Source: JAWKWH01 sp040830725 | GTDB lineage: Bacteria; Pseudomonadota; Alphaproteobacteria; Rhizobiales; Rhizobiaceae | Length of the DNA: 64,000 nt | Assembly (NCBI GenBank): GCA_040830725.1 | Contig: JBFOMG010000001.1 | Location: forward strand, 175,949-239,948 | Direction: 5' to 3' | Part shown: one piece after another, positions 45,383 to 52,932 of the stretch | Layout: each line of letters opens with the position of its first letter | Position numbering within the stretch: the stretch's first letter is position 1 | The notes under the pieces: model-generated | The model's input: the letters and a program-made list of their open reading frames with translations, nothing else | Databases searched by the model: none | What the model was told of the DNA's origin: nothing | Position numbers and translations under genes: made by a program

Positions 45383-45808
45383 TTAAAATCCACAAAGATG
45401 CTTATCGACAACAAAATGGCCAATAATGTTGGCGTTTTTGTCTGAATACACATATCCATATTTCACATCGTTTTCTATCAAAAATGCAAATGGTTGATTA
45501 GCGCACATATACTCTTTCAACTTGCTTTTCGTTTGAACCACAATTTGACGTCTAATCGCTTCTTCCTTGGATACATCCAATGTGTACTCATAGGTGACTA
45601 ACTTGCCAAACAGGTTCGCCGATTCAAAAGTGGTGATGTGATCTAACTTGGTTGGCAGTCCTTTTTTCAGCTCTTCAACATCTCTTTTCATGCAATCTTC
45701 GATCAATTTACCCCGGTTCGGGTCTAATCGGTGAATTGCATCGCATGCGTAGCTTGGTGCCGGCAGCACAAAAAACAGAGCGATTGTGTATGCAAGTAGT
45801 TTTGCCAT
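45383..45808 (-). CDS. secreted protein of unknown function, AT-rich gene
   Basis: 141 residues. Signal peptide about 1-21 (ALFFVLPAPSYA); mature part begins CDAIHRLDP and has Cys near 22, 39, 108 and 139, probably two disulphides. No family recognised. The gene is visibly more AT-rich than the chromosome around it. Convergent with the two membrane-protein genes, 7 bp apart, and divergent from the structured RNA locus at 45884. Confidence 0.6.
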   Translation of the reverse strand: MAKLLAYTIALFFVLPAPSYACDAIHRLDPNRGKLIEDCMKRDVEELKKGLPTKLDHITTFESANLFGKLVTYEYTLDVSKEEAIRRQIVVQTKSKLKEYMCANQPFAFLIENDVKYGYVYSDKNANIIGHFVVDKHLCGF

Positions 45809-45883
45809 GGTGACAACTCCCCCCTTCCAATCCTACCCGCTACACGCTATAGTCGCAAGTGGAGCGGGCCACTCGTCTGCTTC

Positions 45884-46030
45884 GGGGCGTAGAAACCCCA
45901 CCGCAAGCGGCTGACATCAGCCGTTAAATGGTGTCTCCTCGATTCCTAGGGTCGGGGAGGCATTGGCGCATGTTCAGGGCGAAAGCCTAAAGGCCAATGC
46001 GATCGTCTTGCGGCGGTTTTCTAACTCCCC
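45884..46030 (+). ncRNA. structured RNA resembling the prophage C4 antisense RNA
   Basis: The ends pair over a long distance: GGGG-CG-TAGAAA-CCCCA-CCGCAAG (45884-45907) with CTTGCGG-CGG-TTTTCTA-ACT-CCCC (46007-46030). Enclosed are three hairpins: CGGCTG-acat-CAGCCG (45908-45923), CTCCTCGA/TCGGGGAG (45935-45959), and CATTGGC/GCCAATG (45961-45999), which itself holds GGC-GAAA-GCC with a GNRA loop. A TATAGT at 45848-45853 could be the -10. The GTAGAAACCC...GGTTTTCTAACTCC framing is what I recall from phage P1/P7-type C4 RNA (Rfam C4), an antisense regulator of antirepressor synthesis. No antirepressor gene follows, so if C4, it is an orphan or prophage relic. Confidence 0.6.
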
Positions 46031-46069
46031 GGCTTTTCAGGAAATCCCTGAAAGGCCGTTTTCATTTTT
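46030..46069 (+). terminator. rho-independent terminator of the structured RNA
   Basis: CGGCTTTTCAGG and CCTGAAAGGCCG pair around GAAATC, followed by TTTTCATTTTT. It abuts the last base of the folded region, supporting a discrete small transcript. Confidence 0.8.
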
Positions 46070-46135
46070 CCGGGGCGTTCGCGCCGCCGAGGTTTCGGTG
46101 GTGAGGTGAAGATGTGTGCGGGAGGACGCGGTGCC

Positions 46136-46160
46136 TATCTCTCCCGCAAGGGGAGAGATA
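46136..46160. repeat. mosaic palindromic repeat, copy 4 (solo right arm)
   Basis: 25 bases, TATCTCTCCCGCAAGGGGAG then AGATA, equal to the right arm of copy 5. No hairpin module is attached. Confidence 0.8.
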
Positions 46161-46221
46161 GGTGCGGCGCGCTCCCCGCCCAACCGGCGCAAGCCGCAAG
46201 GCCGCCCTGCCGTGAGCGCCA

Positions 46222-46563
46222 ATGAAATGGGGAAACACCTTGGACGACTACTCAATCATCCGCGACATACTCGAGACCTGGCGGCAGACCACCGACTGGG
46301 TCAAGGCCGTGGTGGTGATCGCCATTCCATCGCAGGTTCTCTTCTTTATCTATCTGGCGGTGCAGCTGCGGGCCGAACAGCGGCAGATGCGCATCGATGA
46401 ACGCGAGGCGACAACCGAGGCGATGACGGAACAGCGCGTGCGTGAACTGGCCGAAGCCGAGTTCTGCCGCAACATCGCCGTGATGGAACGGGCGCGGCGG
46501 GGTGGAGACGAGCCGGTGCCCGCCAAACGGATCAGCGAGGGCGGGCAGCAATGGTCCGCGTGA
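46222..46563 (+). CDS. small membrane protein of unknown function
   Basis: 113 residues with one hydrophobic helix (about 28-48: VKAVVVIAIPSQVLFFIYLAV) followed by a long charged helix rich in Arg and Glu (QLRAEQRQMRIDEREATTE). The arrangement recalls holin-like or phage accessory proteins, but no family is recognised. ATG 46222 opens the frame; TTG 46240 after GGGGA is an alternative. It lies between repeat copies 4 and 5. Confidence 0.5.
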   Translation: MKWGNTLDDYSIIRDILETWRQTTDWVKAVVVIAIPSQVLFFIYLAVQLRAEQRQMRIDEREATTEAMTEQRVRELAEAEFCRNIAVMERARRGGDEPVPAKRISEGGQQWSA

Positions 46564-46650
46564 GACGGCGCTGGCGGCGACGGGTTCCCAAGCGGGGTAA
46601 GTTCCGTAAAAGGTTTCGGGGGATTGGCCGCAGGATGAGGGGGCGGGACG

Positions 46651-46827
46651 TATCTCTCCCCTTGCGGGAGAGAAAGCAAAATCAACACCTTAGCGGTAGC
46701 TAAGTGTTAGATTTTGCAAGAGAGGGGGTTCGTTGCCATAGGAGAAATACCCCCTCTCTTGTGAAAACTAATGACTTGGCTTCACCAAGCCAAAGTTTTC
46801 ACTTTCTCTCCCGCAAGGGGAGAGATA
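46651..46827. repeat. mosaic palindromic repeat, copy 5 (complete)
   Basis: Left arm TATCTCTCCCCTTGCGGGAG (46651 on) and right arm ending at 46827 are inverted relatives. Module one: hairpin 46676-46717 (GCAAAATC/GATTTTGC, AACA/TGTT, CTTAGC/GCTAAG). Then AAGAGAGGGGG, a short centre, CCCCCTCTCTTG, and module two: GTGAAAACT/AGTTTTCAC enclosing TTGGCTT/AAGCCAA. The whole is a large near-palindrome built of hairpins. Confidence 0.88.
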
Positions 46828-46933
46828 GAGGGACCCGGCAGGGCGAAAACCAAAGCCCTCGCGCCAAGCGCGCTTCGGGCGTTCATCGCTTGGAAAGCGT
46901 TGCTTTCCATTCGCGTTTCGCGAACCGCGCCTC

Positions 46934-47095
46934 ACCCCCTCTCTGGTCTTTTCTAAGCACTTACTCGGGCACGCCCTCGTAAGCCCAAGAAAAGACTTTC
47001 CGCCCGGGGCCGAGCCACGGGTCTCGACCCGTCCTGCGGACCCCGCAAGGGGAGAGACAGGTCCGGCGCTCCACCCGCCAGGGGCGAGATAGATC
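46934..47095. repeat. mosaic palindromic repeat, copy 6 (degenerate)
   Basis: CCCCCTCTCTG, then hairpin 46946-46996 (GTCTTTTCT/AGAAAAGAC with inner CTTAC/GTAAG), a GC-rich insert, and two worn right arms (CCCCGCAAGGGGAGAGACAG at 47041 and a weaker one ending near 47095). It runs up to the stop of the DUF6476 gene. The 46564-47100 gap holds only copies 5 and 6. Confidence 0.75.
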
Positions 47096-47100
47096 CCCCC

Positions 47101-47481
47101 TCACTCGCTCCCCACTTCAATCCTTCCGACCACTTTGCGCATGGCGGTGTCGAAGATGAAGATCGTCTGGCGGCCGTTGGCATGTTCGGCAAGCAGGGTC
47201 AGGCGGTCGCCGGAGAGCGACTGCGAGACGATTTTTGCGCCGGGGGGAATGGCAATCACGGTCTCGAACGTGTCGCCGGCGGGGGCTGCGGCCTCGTCGC
47301 GGGCCGAGATCTTGTAGACAATCGCAAACAGCACCGCCATAAGGCCGATCATCATGATGCCGATTGAAATCGCCATAAGCCGCATCATCTTGCGGCGCAC
47401 ACGCTCCACCGCCGGATCGAGCGGCTTGTCTTCGTCGCCGCCAAGTTCGGCCTGGTTCTTTATCGGCGCCTGTTCGGTCAT
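47101..47481 (-). CDS. DUF6476-like single-span membrane protein
   Basis: 126 residues. Acidic N-terminus, one helix at about 35-56 (LMAISIGIMMIGLMAVLFAIVY), then a small periplasmic domain containing IPPGAKIVSQSLSGDRLTLL and a C-terminal FIFDTAMRKVVGRIEV. This looks like the DUF6476 family that commonly sits beside the RluA-type synthase in Rhizobiales. ATG 47481; divergent from rluD by 23 bp. Confidence 0.65.
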   Translation of the reverse strand: MTEQAPIKNQAELGGDEDKPLDPAVERVRRKMMRLMAISIGIMMIGLMAVLFAIVYKISARDEAAAPAGDTFETVIAIPPGAKIVSQSLSGDRLTLLAEHANGRQTIFIFDTAMRKVVGRIEVGSE

Positions 47482-47504
47482 TTTTCGCTCATCGGGCTGT
47501 TGTC

Positions 47505-48533
47505 GTGCCGGCACCTGATACAGAAACCGCGGGCCAATGGGAAGCCATGGCGGTGCCGGACACCGGTGAGGGGGCGCGGCTCGACCAGTGGCTTTCAACG
47601 CAGCTGGGCCCGCATGTGTCGCGCAACCGGGTCAAGGCGATGATCGGCGCAGGCGAAGTGCGGCTGAATGGTGAACCGGCCGAGCCGAAGCGGCGGCTTG
47701 CGGCAGGTGACACGGTGGAATGGCGCATGCCGGAGGCAGAGGCCGCCGAACCGGAGCCGCAAAATATCCCGCTCAACGTGCTTTACGAGGATGAGCATCT
47801 GATCGTCATCGACAAGCCGGCCGGCCTGGTGGTGCATCCGGGCGCCGGCGTGCCGGACGGAACGCTGGTCAACGCGCTGCTTTTTCATTGCGGCGACACG
47901 CTGTCGGGCATTGGCGGGGTCAAGCGGCCGGGCATTGTGCACCGGCTCGACAAGGAAACCAGCGGTGTGATGGTGGCGGCCAAGAACGATGCGGCGCACA
48001 AGGCGCTGTCGGAGGCCTTTTCCGACCACGGACGGTCGGGAGACCTGGAACGCAGCTATCTGGCGGTGGTGTGGGGCACGACAAACCGGATGACCGGGTC
48101 GATCGATGCGGCGCTGGGCCGGTCTGCATCCGACCGGATGAAGCGCGCCGTGGTGCCGGAAGGCAGGGCGGATGCGCGCCGCGCGGTGACGCATTTTGCC
48201 GTCAAACAGCAATTCGGCCTGCAGGCCGATGCCACGGCGACCGCCTCGCTGGTGGAATGCCGGCTGGAGACCGGCCGGACGCACCAGATCCGGGTGCATA
48301 TGGCGCATATCGGCCATCCGCTGATCGGCGATCCGGTCTACGGGCCCGGTTTTCGCACCAAGGCCAATATCCTGCCCGAACCGGTGAAATCGGCGGTCAG
48401 CGGGTTTTCGCGCCAGGCGCTGCATGCGGCGACATTGGCGTTCCGGCACCCGCAAACAAGCGAATTGATGCGGTTTGAGGCGCCATTTCCCGCCGATATG
48501 GACAAACTGGTGAAAGCGTTGAATATTCTATGA
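47505..48533 (+). CDS. rluD: RluA family pseudouridine synthase (RluD-like)
   Basis: 342 residues. S4 RNA-binding domain at about 20-80 (ARLDQWLSTQLGPHVSRNRVKAMI), then the synthase domain with the catalytic Asp in GIVHRLDKETSG, and RTHQIRVHMAHIGHPLIGD. Length and order match RluD, which makes pseudouridines 1911/1915/1917 in 23S rRNA. GTG 47505 opens the frame; ATG 47547 is an alternative. It is followed by rpoH, a common arrangement in this group. Confidence 0.88.
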   Translation: MPAPDTETAGQWEAMAVPDTGEGARLDQWLSTQLGPHVSRNRVKAMIGAGEVRLNGEPAEPKRRLAAGDTVEWRMPEAEAAEPEPQNIPLNVLYEDEHLIVIDKPAGLVVHPGAGVPDGTLVNALLFHCGDTLSGIGGVKRPGIVHRLDKETSGVMVAAKNDAAHKALSEAFSDHGRSGDLERSYLAVVWGTTNRMTGSIDAALGRSASDRMKRAVVPEGRADARRAVTHFAVKQQFGLQADATATASLVECRLETGRTHQIRVHMAHIGHPLIGDPVYGPGFRTKANILPEPVKSAVSGFSRQALHAATLAFRHPQTSELMRFEAPFPADMDKLVKALNIL

Positions 48534-48723
48534 ATTTCAAAGGTTTGAGGCAATTTTTTACCAACATGACGAAAATTTAACCTGCGAATTTCGTGAATCT
48601 GCCTAAAAGGGCACCTATATTTGATCATGAACGGGGGCGCGCATGAATTGCGGCTGCCGGTCACAAAAGCCCGCTTCTTGAAGAAGGGGCAAGAACAGAA
48701 AAACTGGAGAGGAAGGGTGCTGA

Positions 48724-49623
48724 ATGGCCCAGAACTTACCGAGTGTCGTATCCGGCGAAGGCGGTTTGAGCCGCTATATGGAAGAAATTCGCCGCTTTCC
48801 CATGCTGCAGCCGCAGGAAGAGTACATGCTCGCCAAGCGCTATCACGAGCATGAGGACACGGATGCTGCGCACAAGCTTGTCACAAGCCATTTGCGGCTC
48901 GTTGCCAAGATCGCGATGGGTTATCGCGGTTATGGCCTGCCGATCGGCGAAGTGATTTCCGAAGGCAATGTCGGCCTGATGCAGGCCGTGAAGAAATTTG
49001 AGCCGGAGCGCGGTTTCCGGCTGGCAACCTATGCGATGTGGTGGATCAAGGCTTCGATCCAGGAATATATCCTGCGTTCCTGGAGCCTGGTCAAAATGGG
49101 CACGACCGCCAACCAAAAGCGGCTGTTCTTCAACCTGCGCAAGGTGAAGGGCAAAATCCAGGCGCTGGATGATGGCGACCTCAATCCCGAACAGGTCAGC
49201 GAGATTGCTTCGCGCCTGAAAGTCTCGGAAGAGGAAGTCGTGTCGATGAACCGGCGCCTTTCGGGCGATGCATCGCTGAACGCGCCGATCCGCGCTGCGG
49301 AAGGCGAAGGCGGCGAATGGCAGGACTGGCTGACGGATGAAAGCGACAGCCAGGAGCAGATGCTGGTCGACCAGGATGAGCTGGAAAACCGCCGTGCAAT
49401 GCTGTCTGACGCGATGAATGTGCTGAATGAGCGCGAGCAGCGTATCTTTGAAGCCCGCAGATTGTCGGAAGATCCGCTGACGCTGGAAGAATTGTCAGGG
49501 GAATTCGACATCAGCCGTGAACGTGTCCGCCAGATCGAGGTCCGGGCCTTTGAAAAGGTTCAGGCTGCTGTCAAGGAAGCAGCAAAGCGGCAGAAGCAGG
49601 CGCTGCGCACCATCGACGCCTGA
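48724..49623 (+). CDS. rpoH: RNA polymerase sigma-32 factor RpoH
   Basis: 299 residues. Region 1.2/2 (LSRYMEEIRRFPMLQPQEEYMLAKRY, then LRLVAKIAMGYRGYGLPIGEVISEGNVGLMQAVKKFEP) includes the -10-binding WWIKASIQEYILRSWSLVK; the RpoH box follows (TTANQKRLFFNLRKVK); region 4 ends ISRERVRQIEVRAFEKVQ. Directs heat-shock transcription. AGAGGAAGGG before ATG 48724. CTTCTTGAAGAAG, a 13-base palindrome, lies in its leader at 48674-48686. Own terminator downstream. Confidence 0.97.
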   Translation: MAQNLPSVVSGEGGLSRYMEEIRRFPMLQPQEEYMLAKRYHEHEDTDAAHKLVTSHLRLVAKIAMGYRGYGLPIGEVISEGNVGLMQAVKKFEPERGFRLATYAMWWIKASIQEYILRSWSLVKMGTTANQKRLFFNLRKVKGKIQALDDGDLNPEQVSEIASRLKVSEEEVVSMNRRLSGDASLNAPIRAAEGEGGEWQDWLTDESDSQEQMLVDQDELENRRAMLSDAMNVLNEREQRIFEARRLSEDPLTLEELSGEFDISRERVRQIEVRAFEKVQAAVKEAAKRQKQALRTIDA

Positions 49624-49645
49624 CCTGTCCAAAAATTTGTAATGA

Positions 49646-49677
49646 AAAAGGCGGCTTTGAAGCCGCCTTTCTTGTTT
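49646..49677 (+). terminator. rho-independent terminator after rpoH
   Basis: AAAGGCGGCT and AGCCGCCTTT form a stem with a 4-base loop (TTGA), followed by CTTGTTT, 23 bp after the rpoH stop. The A-run before the stem lets it work for the convergent gene too. Confidence 0.88.
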
Positions 49678-49685
49678 GAGGTTTG

Positions 49686-51209
49686 TCAGCCGCTGTTTTC
49701 CGGGGCCCAGGCTTTCAACGCCTCGTCGAAGACTTTCGAGCCGGGCACACCCTTTTCCATCGTGATCAGGGCGCGGCGGCCGGAATTGTAGACCAGCGGA
49801 ATATCCAGCCACTCCAGACGGCGCATCATCGTGGTGTTGGCCTCGATATCCGCCTTGCTGTCGGTGAGCGCGAGCAGGAAGAAGCCGTCGGAAATCTTTG
49901 CCGGAATGCCGAGCAGCGGATTGCCGGCGGACTGTTCGGAATCCTTGAAGGTGATGCGCAGGACATTCTCGATGCCGCCGCCGTCAAACTCATCGGGCGT
50001 GATGAATATCATCTCGATAATGTGGCTTGCCGGCAGCGATTTATCGCCGTTGCGGCGAATGGTCATTTTGAACTGAAGGCCCTTTTCGGGAATGGTCGCT
50101 TCGCCGCGAATGGCCGGCTCCGGCGGCAGATTGCCACCCGGTGATTCCTGCACCAGCGACCAGACAACAGCGCCCGGTTCGGCCGATCCCTGAAGGTCAG
50201 AGGTGCGTTCCTCGTAAAAAATGGCGCGCTGACCGACAGGCAAAGCCGTTCCTTCGGGCGCTTCCGCGCCTGTTTGCTCAGCGTCCCCGGTGGTCTGTTC
50301 CGGTTCGGCGGCAGCGGTATCCTGCTGGGTTTCTTCACCGGTGGCATTATTGGCGGCTGCAACCGACGTGCCTTCGCCAACGGAAGGTTCATCACCCGCC
50401 GGCCCCGGATCGACCTCGGACCCGTCTTCCAGCAAACGTTGGGTGAATTTTTGCTCTTCGTCTTCTGCAGCGGCATCGTCTTGAGCGGTCTCCTGGCCGG
50501 TTGCCGGTGTCGATGTGTCTTCTGTATCTGCCGCCGTGGTGTCCTCGGTGACCGCTTCGGCATCCGAGCCCTGATCGAGCAGGCTTTCAAGCCCGGCCAT
50601 GCGGGCGAAGTCTTCCTTGTTCTGCCAGATGCCATAACCGGCACCGGCGAGCAGCAGCACGATGATGGCCGCGGCGATCAATCCGGCCCGGCCGCGTCCT
50701 TTTTCTTGATCGGCAGGGGCAGTTCTTGCCAGTCGATTGTCCGTTTCGCCGTCTGACGAGGGTTGTGGCGTCTCGATGGGCGCTGCCGCGGCCGCTTCGG
50801 CTGCTGCAGGAGGTGCGGCGGGCGCTGTGGCCGCTGCCGCAGGTTCCGGTGCAGCGGGGGCCGGTTCCGGCGGTGCGGCACCGGTGCTGTTCGCTGCGGT
50901 GGCGAGAGGGTCAGCTGCCGGCGGCGACGGTGTTCCGAATGCCTTTCCGGAAACAAAATCGGCGAGCGGATCTTCTTCGGCCTGTGTGTTGGCTTCGGCC
51001 TGCTGGTAACCGGCCTCGATATCAGCGATGGCTTTTTCGAGCGCTTCGCGCTGCTTTTCAATCACGGCAGCCGGCGGCGGCGGGCTGATCGCAGCAAGCT
51101 TGGCCGCGATCGTTGTTCTCGCCTTGTCATATACTTTTTCACGTGTCTGTTGCGTCGGACTTTCAAGCCCGTCGAGTGTCTTTCTCAGCACTGCGACAAA
51201 GTCAGCCAT
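49686..51209 (-). CDS. large envelope protein with Ala/Pro-rich linker and one membrane span
   Basis: 507 residues. The N-terminal ~75 are a conserved-looking helical cytosolic domain (FVAVLRKTLDGLESPTQQTR). Residues 75-170 are low-complexity Ala/Pro/Glu. A basic flank and one helix (about 175-195, GLIAAAIIVLLLAGAGYGIW) cross the membrane. A second acidic linker (Glu/Asp/Thr/Ala) leads to a globular periplasmic domain at about 330-500 (VWSLVQESPGG, EMIFITPDEFDGGG). The layout is known from Rhizobiales hypothetical proteins; function unknown. It shares a convergent terminator with rpoH. Confidence 0.75.
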   Translation of the reverse strand: MADFVAVLRKTLDGLESPTQQTREKVYDKARTTIAAKLAAISPPPPAAVIEKQREALEKAIADIEAGYQQAEANTQAEEDPLADFVSGKAFGTPSPPAADPLATAANSTGAAPPEPAPAAPEPAAAATAPAAPPAAAEAAAAAPIETPQPSSDGETDNRLARTAPADQEKGRGRAGLIAAAIIVLLLAGAGYGIWQNKEDFARMAGLESLLDQGSDAEAVTEDTTAADTEDTSTPATGQETAQDDAAAEDEEQKFTQRLLEDGSEVDPGPAGDEPSVGEGTSVAAANNATGEETQQDTAAAEPEQTTGDAEQTGAEAPEGTALPVGQRAIFYEERTSDLQGSAEPGAVVWSLVQESPGGNLPPEPAIRGEATIPEKGLQFKMTIRRNGDKSLPASHIIEMIFITPDEFDGGGIENVLRITFKDSEQSAGNPLLGIPAKISDGFFLLALTDSKADIEANTTMMRRLEWLDIPLVYNSGRRALITMEKGVPGSKVFDEALKAWAPENSG

Positions 51210-51478
51210 TCATTTCGCCCTGCTTTTCAAACCCGCGCCATCATATCGCTGAATTCGGCCCAGTTATGACAGCATGGCCAAGAAATTGCCGATGCGTCCG
51301 CAACCGTCATGCCTGTTGGCGAAAAGATGCCGCTTTCCCCTCGTAACCGCCTGTTTCTGCTGCACCAGGGCGCAGGAAACACTGATTCGTTGAGAATAAA
51401 GCAATTCGGCGGAGTTGGGAATCACTCGGCTCTATCACAGATTCGGCAAGTATGAGCGGTAAAAGTTGGCGTAGAGCG

Positions 51479-52777
51479 TCAGTCTTGAAACGGATCGGTG
51501 ACGAGGATCGTGTCATCGCGCTCCGGACTGGTCGACAACAGCGCCACCGGTGCGCCGATCAGCTCCTCGACATGGCGCACATATTTGACCGCCTGAGCCG
51601 GCAGATCGTTCCAGCTGCGGGCGCCGACGGTGGTGTCGTGCCAGCCTTCAAGGGTTTCATAAATGGGCTCAACCCGGGCCTGCGCGCCCTGGCTTTCGGG
51701 GAAATGGTCTATTTCCTCGCCATCAAGCCGGTAACCGGTGCAGATCTTGATCTCATCCAGCCCGTCGAGCACGTCGAGTTTGGTCAACGCGATGCCGGTA
51801 ATGCCGTTGGTGGCGACCGCCTGACGGACCAGCACCGCGTCAAACCAGCCGCAACGGCGTTTGCGCCCGGTCACGGTGCCGAATTCGTGGCCGCGTTCGC
51901 CCAGAAACTGGCCGACTTCGTTTTCCTGCTCGGTCGGAAAAGGTCCTTCGCCGACTCGCGTCGTATAGGCCTTGGTAATGCCGAGCACATAGCCCACCGA
52001 ACCTGGCCCCATGCCGGAACCGGCGGCGGCCTGGCCGGCAACGGTATTGGACGAGGTGACAAAGGGATAGGTGCCGTGGTCGATATCGAGCAGGGTGCCC
52101 TGTGCACCTTCGAAAAGGATGCGGGCGCCGGCCTTGCGCTTGGCGTCGAGCAGGCGCCAGACGGTATCGTGAAACGGCAGAATGCGGTCTGCAACGCTGG
52201 TCAGCTCTTCCATGATCACATCATGGGCAATCTCCGAATGCCCGAGACCCCGGCGCAGCGCATTGTGATGGGTCAGGAGCCGGTCGACCTTGGCCGGCAA
52301 TGTATCGGTGTTCTTCAGGTCCATGACGCGAATGGCGCGGCGGCCGACCTTGTCTTCATAGGCGGGACCGATGCCGCGCCGGGTGGTGCCGATCTTGGTG
52401 CCCGAGTTGGACGCTGCATCCTCGCGGATTCCATCGAGTTCGCGATGCAGCGACAGGATCAAGGTGGCATTGCCGGCGATTTTCAGATTGTCGGTCGTCA
52501 CTGTGACGCCCTGCTCGCCGAGGCGGTCGATCTCGGCGACCAGCGCATGCGGGTCAATGACCACACCATTGCCAATGACGGCGAGCTTGCCCGGGCGGAC
52601 AACGCCGGACGGCAACAGGCTCAGCTTGTACGATGTGCCGTCGATGACCAGCGTGTGGCCGGCATTGTGGCCACCCTGAAAGCGGACCACCACATCTGCC
52701 CGCTCCGACAACCAGTCGACGATCTTGCCCTTGCCCTCGTCACCCCACTGAGAGCCGACGACCACCACATTGGCCAT
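51479..52777 (-). CDS. purA: adenylosuccinate synthetase
   Basis: 432 residues, normal length. It joins IMP and aspartate with GTP in AMP synthesis. VVVGSQWGDEGKGKIVDWL (P-loop with catalytic Asp), GGHNAGHT with the catalytic His, GIGPAYEDK, FEGAQGTLLDIDHGTYPFVTSS and the Arg-containing GRKRRCGWFD are all present. AAGGGGAAACTCC before ATG 52777. Divergent from the EamA transporter gene. 268 bp of silent sequence (51210-51478) follows toward the neighbouring gene. Confidence 0.97.
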   Translation of the reverse strand: MANVVVVGSQWGDEGKGKIVDWLSERADVVVRFQGGHNAGHTLVIDGTSYKLSLLPSGVVRPGKLAVIGNGVVIDPHALVAEIDRLGEQGVTVTTDNLKIAGNATLILSLHRELDGIREDAASNSGTKIGTTRRGIGPAYEDKVGRRAIRVMDLKNTDTLPAKVDRLLTHHNALRRGLGHSEIAHDVIMEELTSVADRILPFHDTVWRLLDAKRKAGARILFEGAQGTLLDIDHGTYPFVTSSNTVAGQAAAGSGMGPGSVGYVLGITKAYTTRVGEGPFPTEQENEVGQFLGERGHEFGTVTGRKRRCGWFDAVLVRQAVATNGITGIALTKLDVLDGLDEIKICTGYRLDGEEIDHFPESQGAQARVEPIYETLEGWHDTTVGARSWNDLPAQAVKYVRHVEELIGAPVALLSTSPERDDTILVTDPFQD

Positions 52778-52932
52778 GGAGTTTCCCCTTGCTGAAAAGC
52801 ATTCAATGACCAAGCTGGTCGCCGACTTATAACCACCCCGGCGTCCTTTTGCGAGGCTCAATTAAGCCGATTACCTGCGGCATAACGGTTTTGTGCCGGT
52901 GATGGATGTGTTAGCGGTCTGATGGTCCGGCA

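Noticed and set aside
45884..46030. tmRNA piece or tRNA-like gene
   Set aside because: No acceptor stem ending in CCA, no T-loop TTCGA motif and no tag-peptide frame; the long closing stem with three hairpins fits another RNA.
44300..46563. Intact prophage
   Set aside because: No integrase, repressor, terminase or structural gene is seen; only small orphan genes and the C4-like RNA.
42981..47095. CRISPR array
   Set aside because: Repeats are irregularly spaced, in both orientations, modular and palindromic, and separated by genes; no cas gene is present.
47595..48455. 286-codon open frame on the minus strand
   Set aside because: Antisense to the rluD-like synthase.
48674..48686. Heat-shock promoter or CIRCE-like element before rpoH (CTTCTTGAAGAAG)
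   Set aside because: A symmetric 13-mer but without a matching -10 at the right distance and unlike the CIRCE consensus; left as a note in the rpoH entry.
51452..52795. 447-codon open frame on the plus strand
   Set aside because: Antisense to purA, which has all catalytic motifs. High-GC third-position bias makes such frames open.
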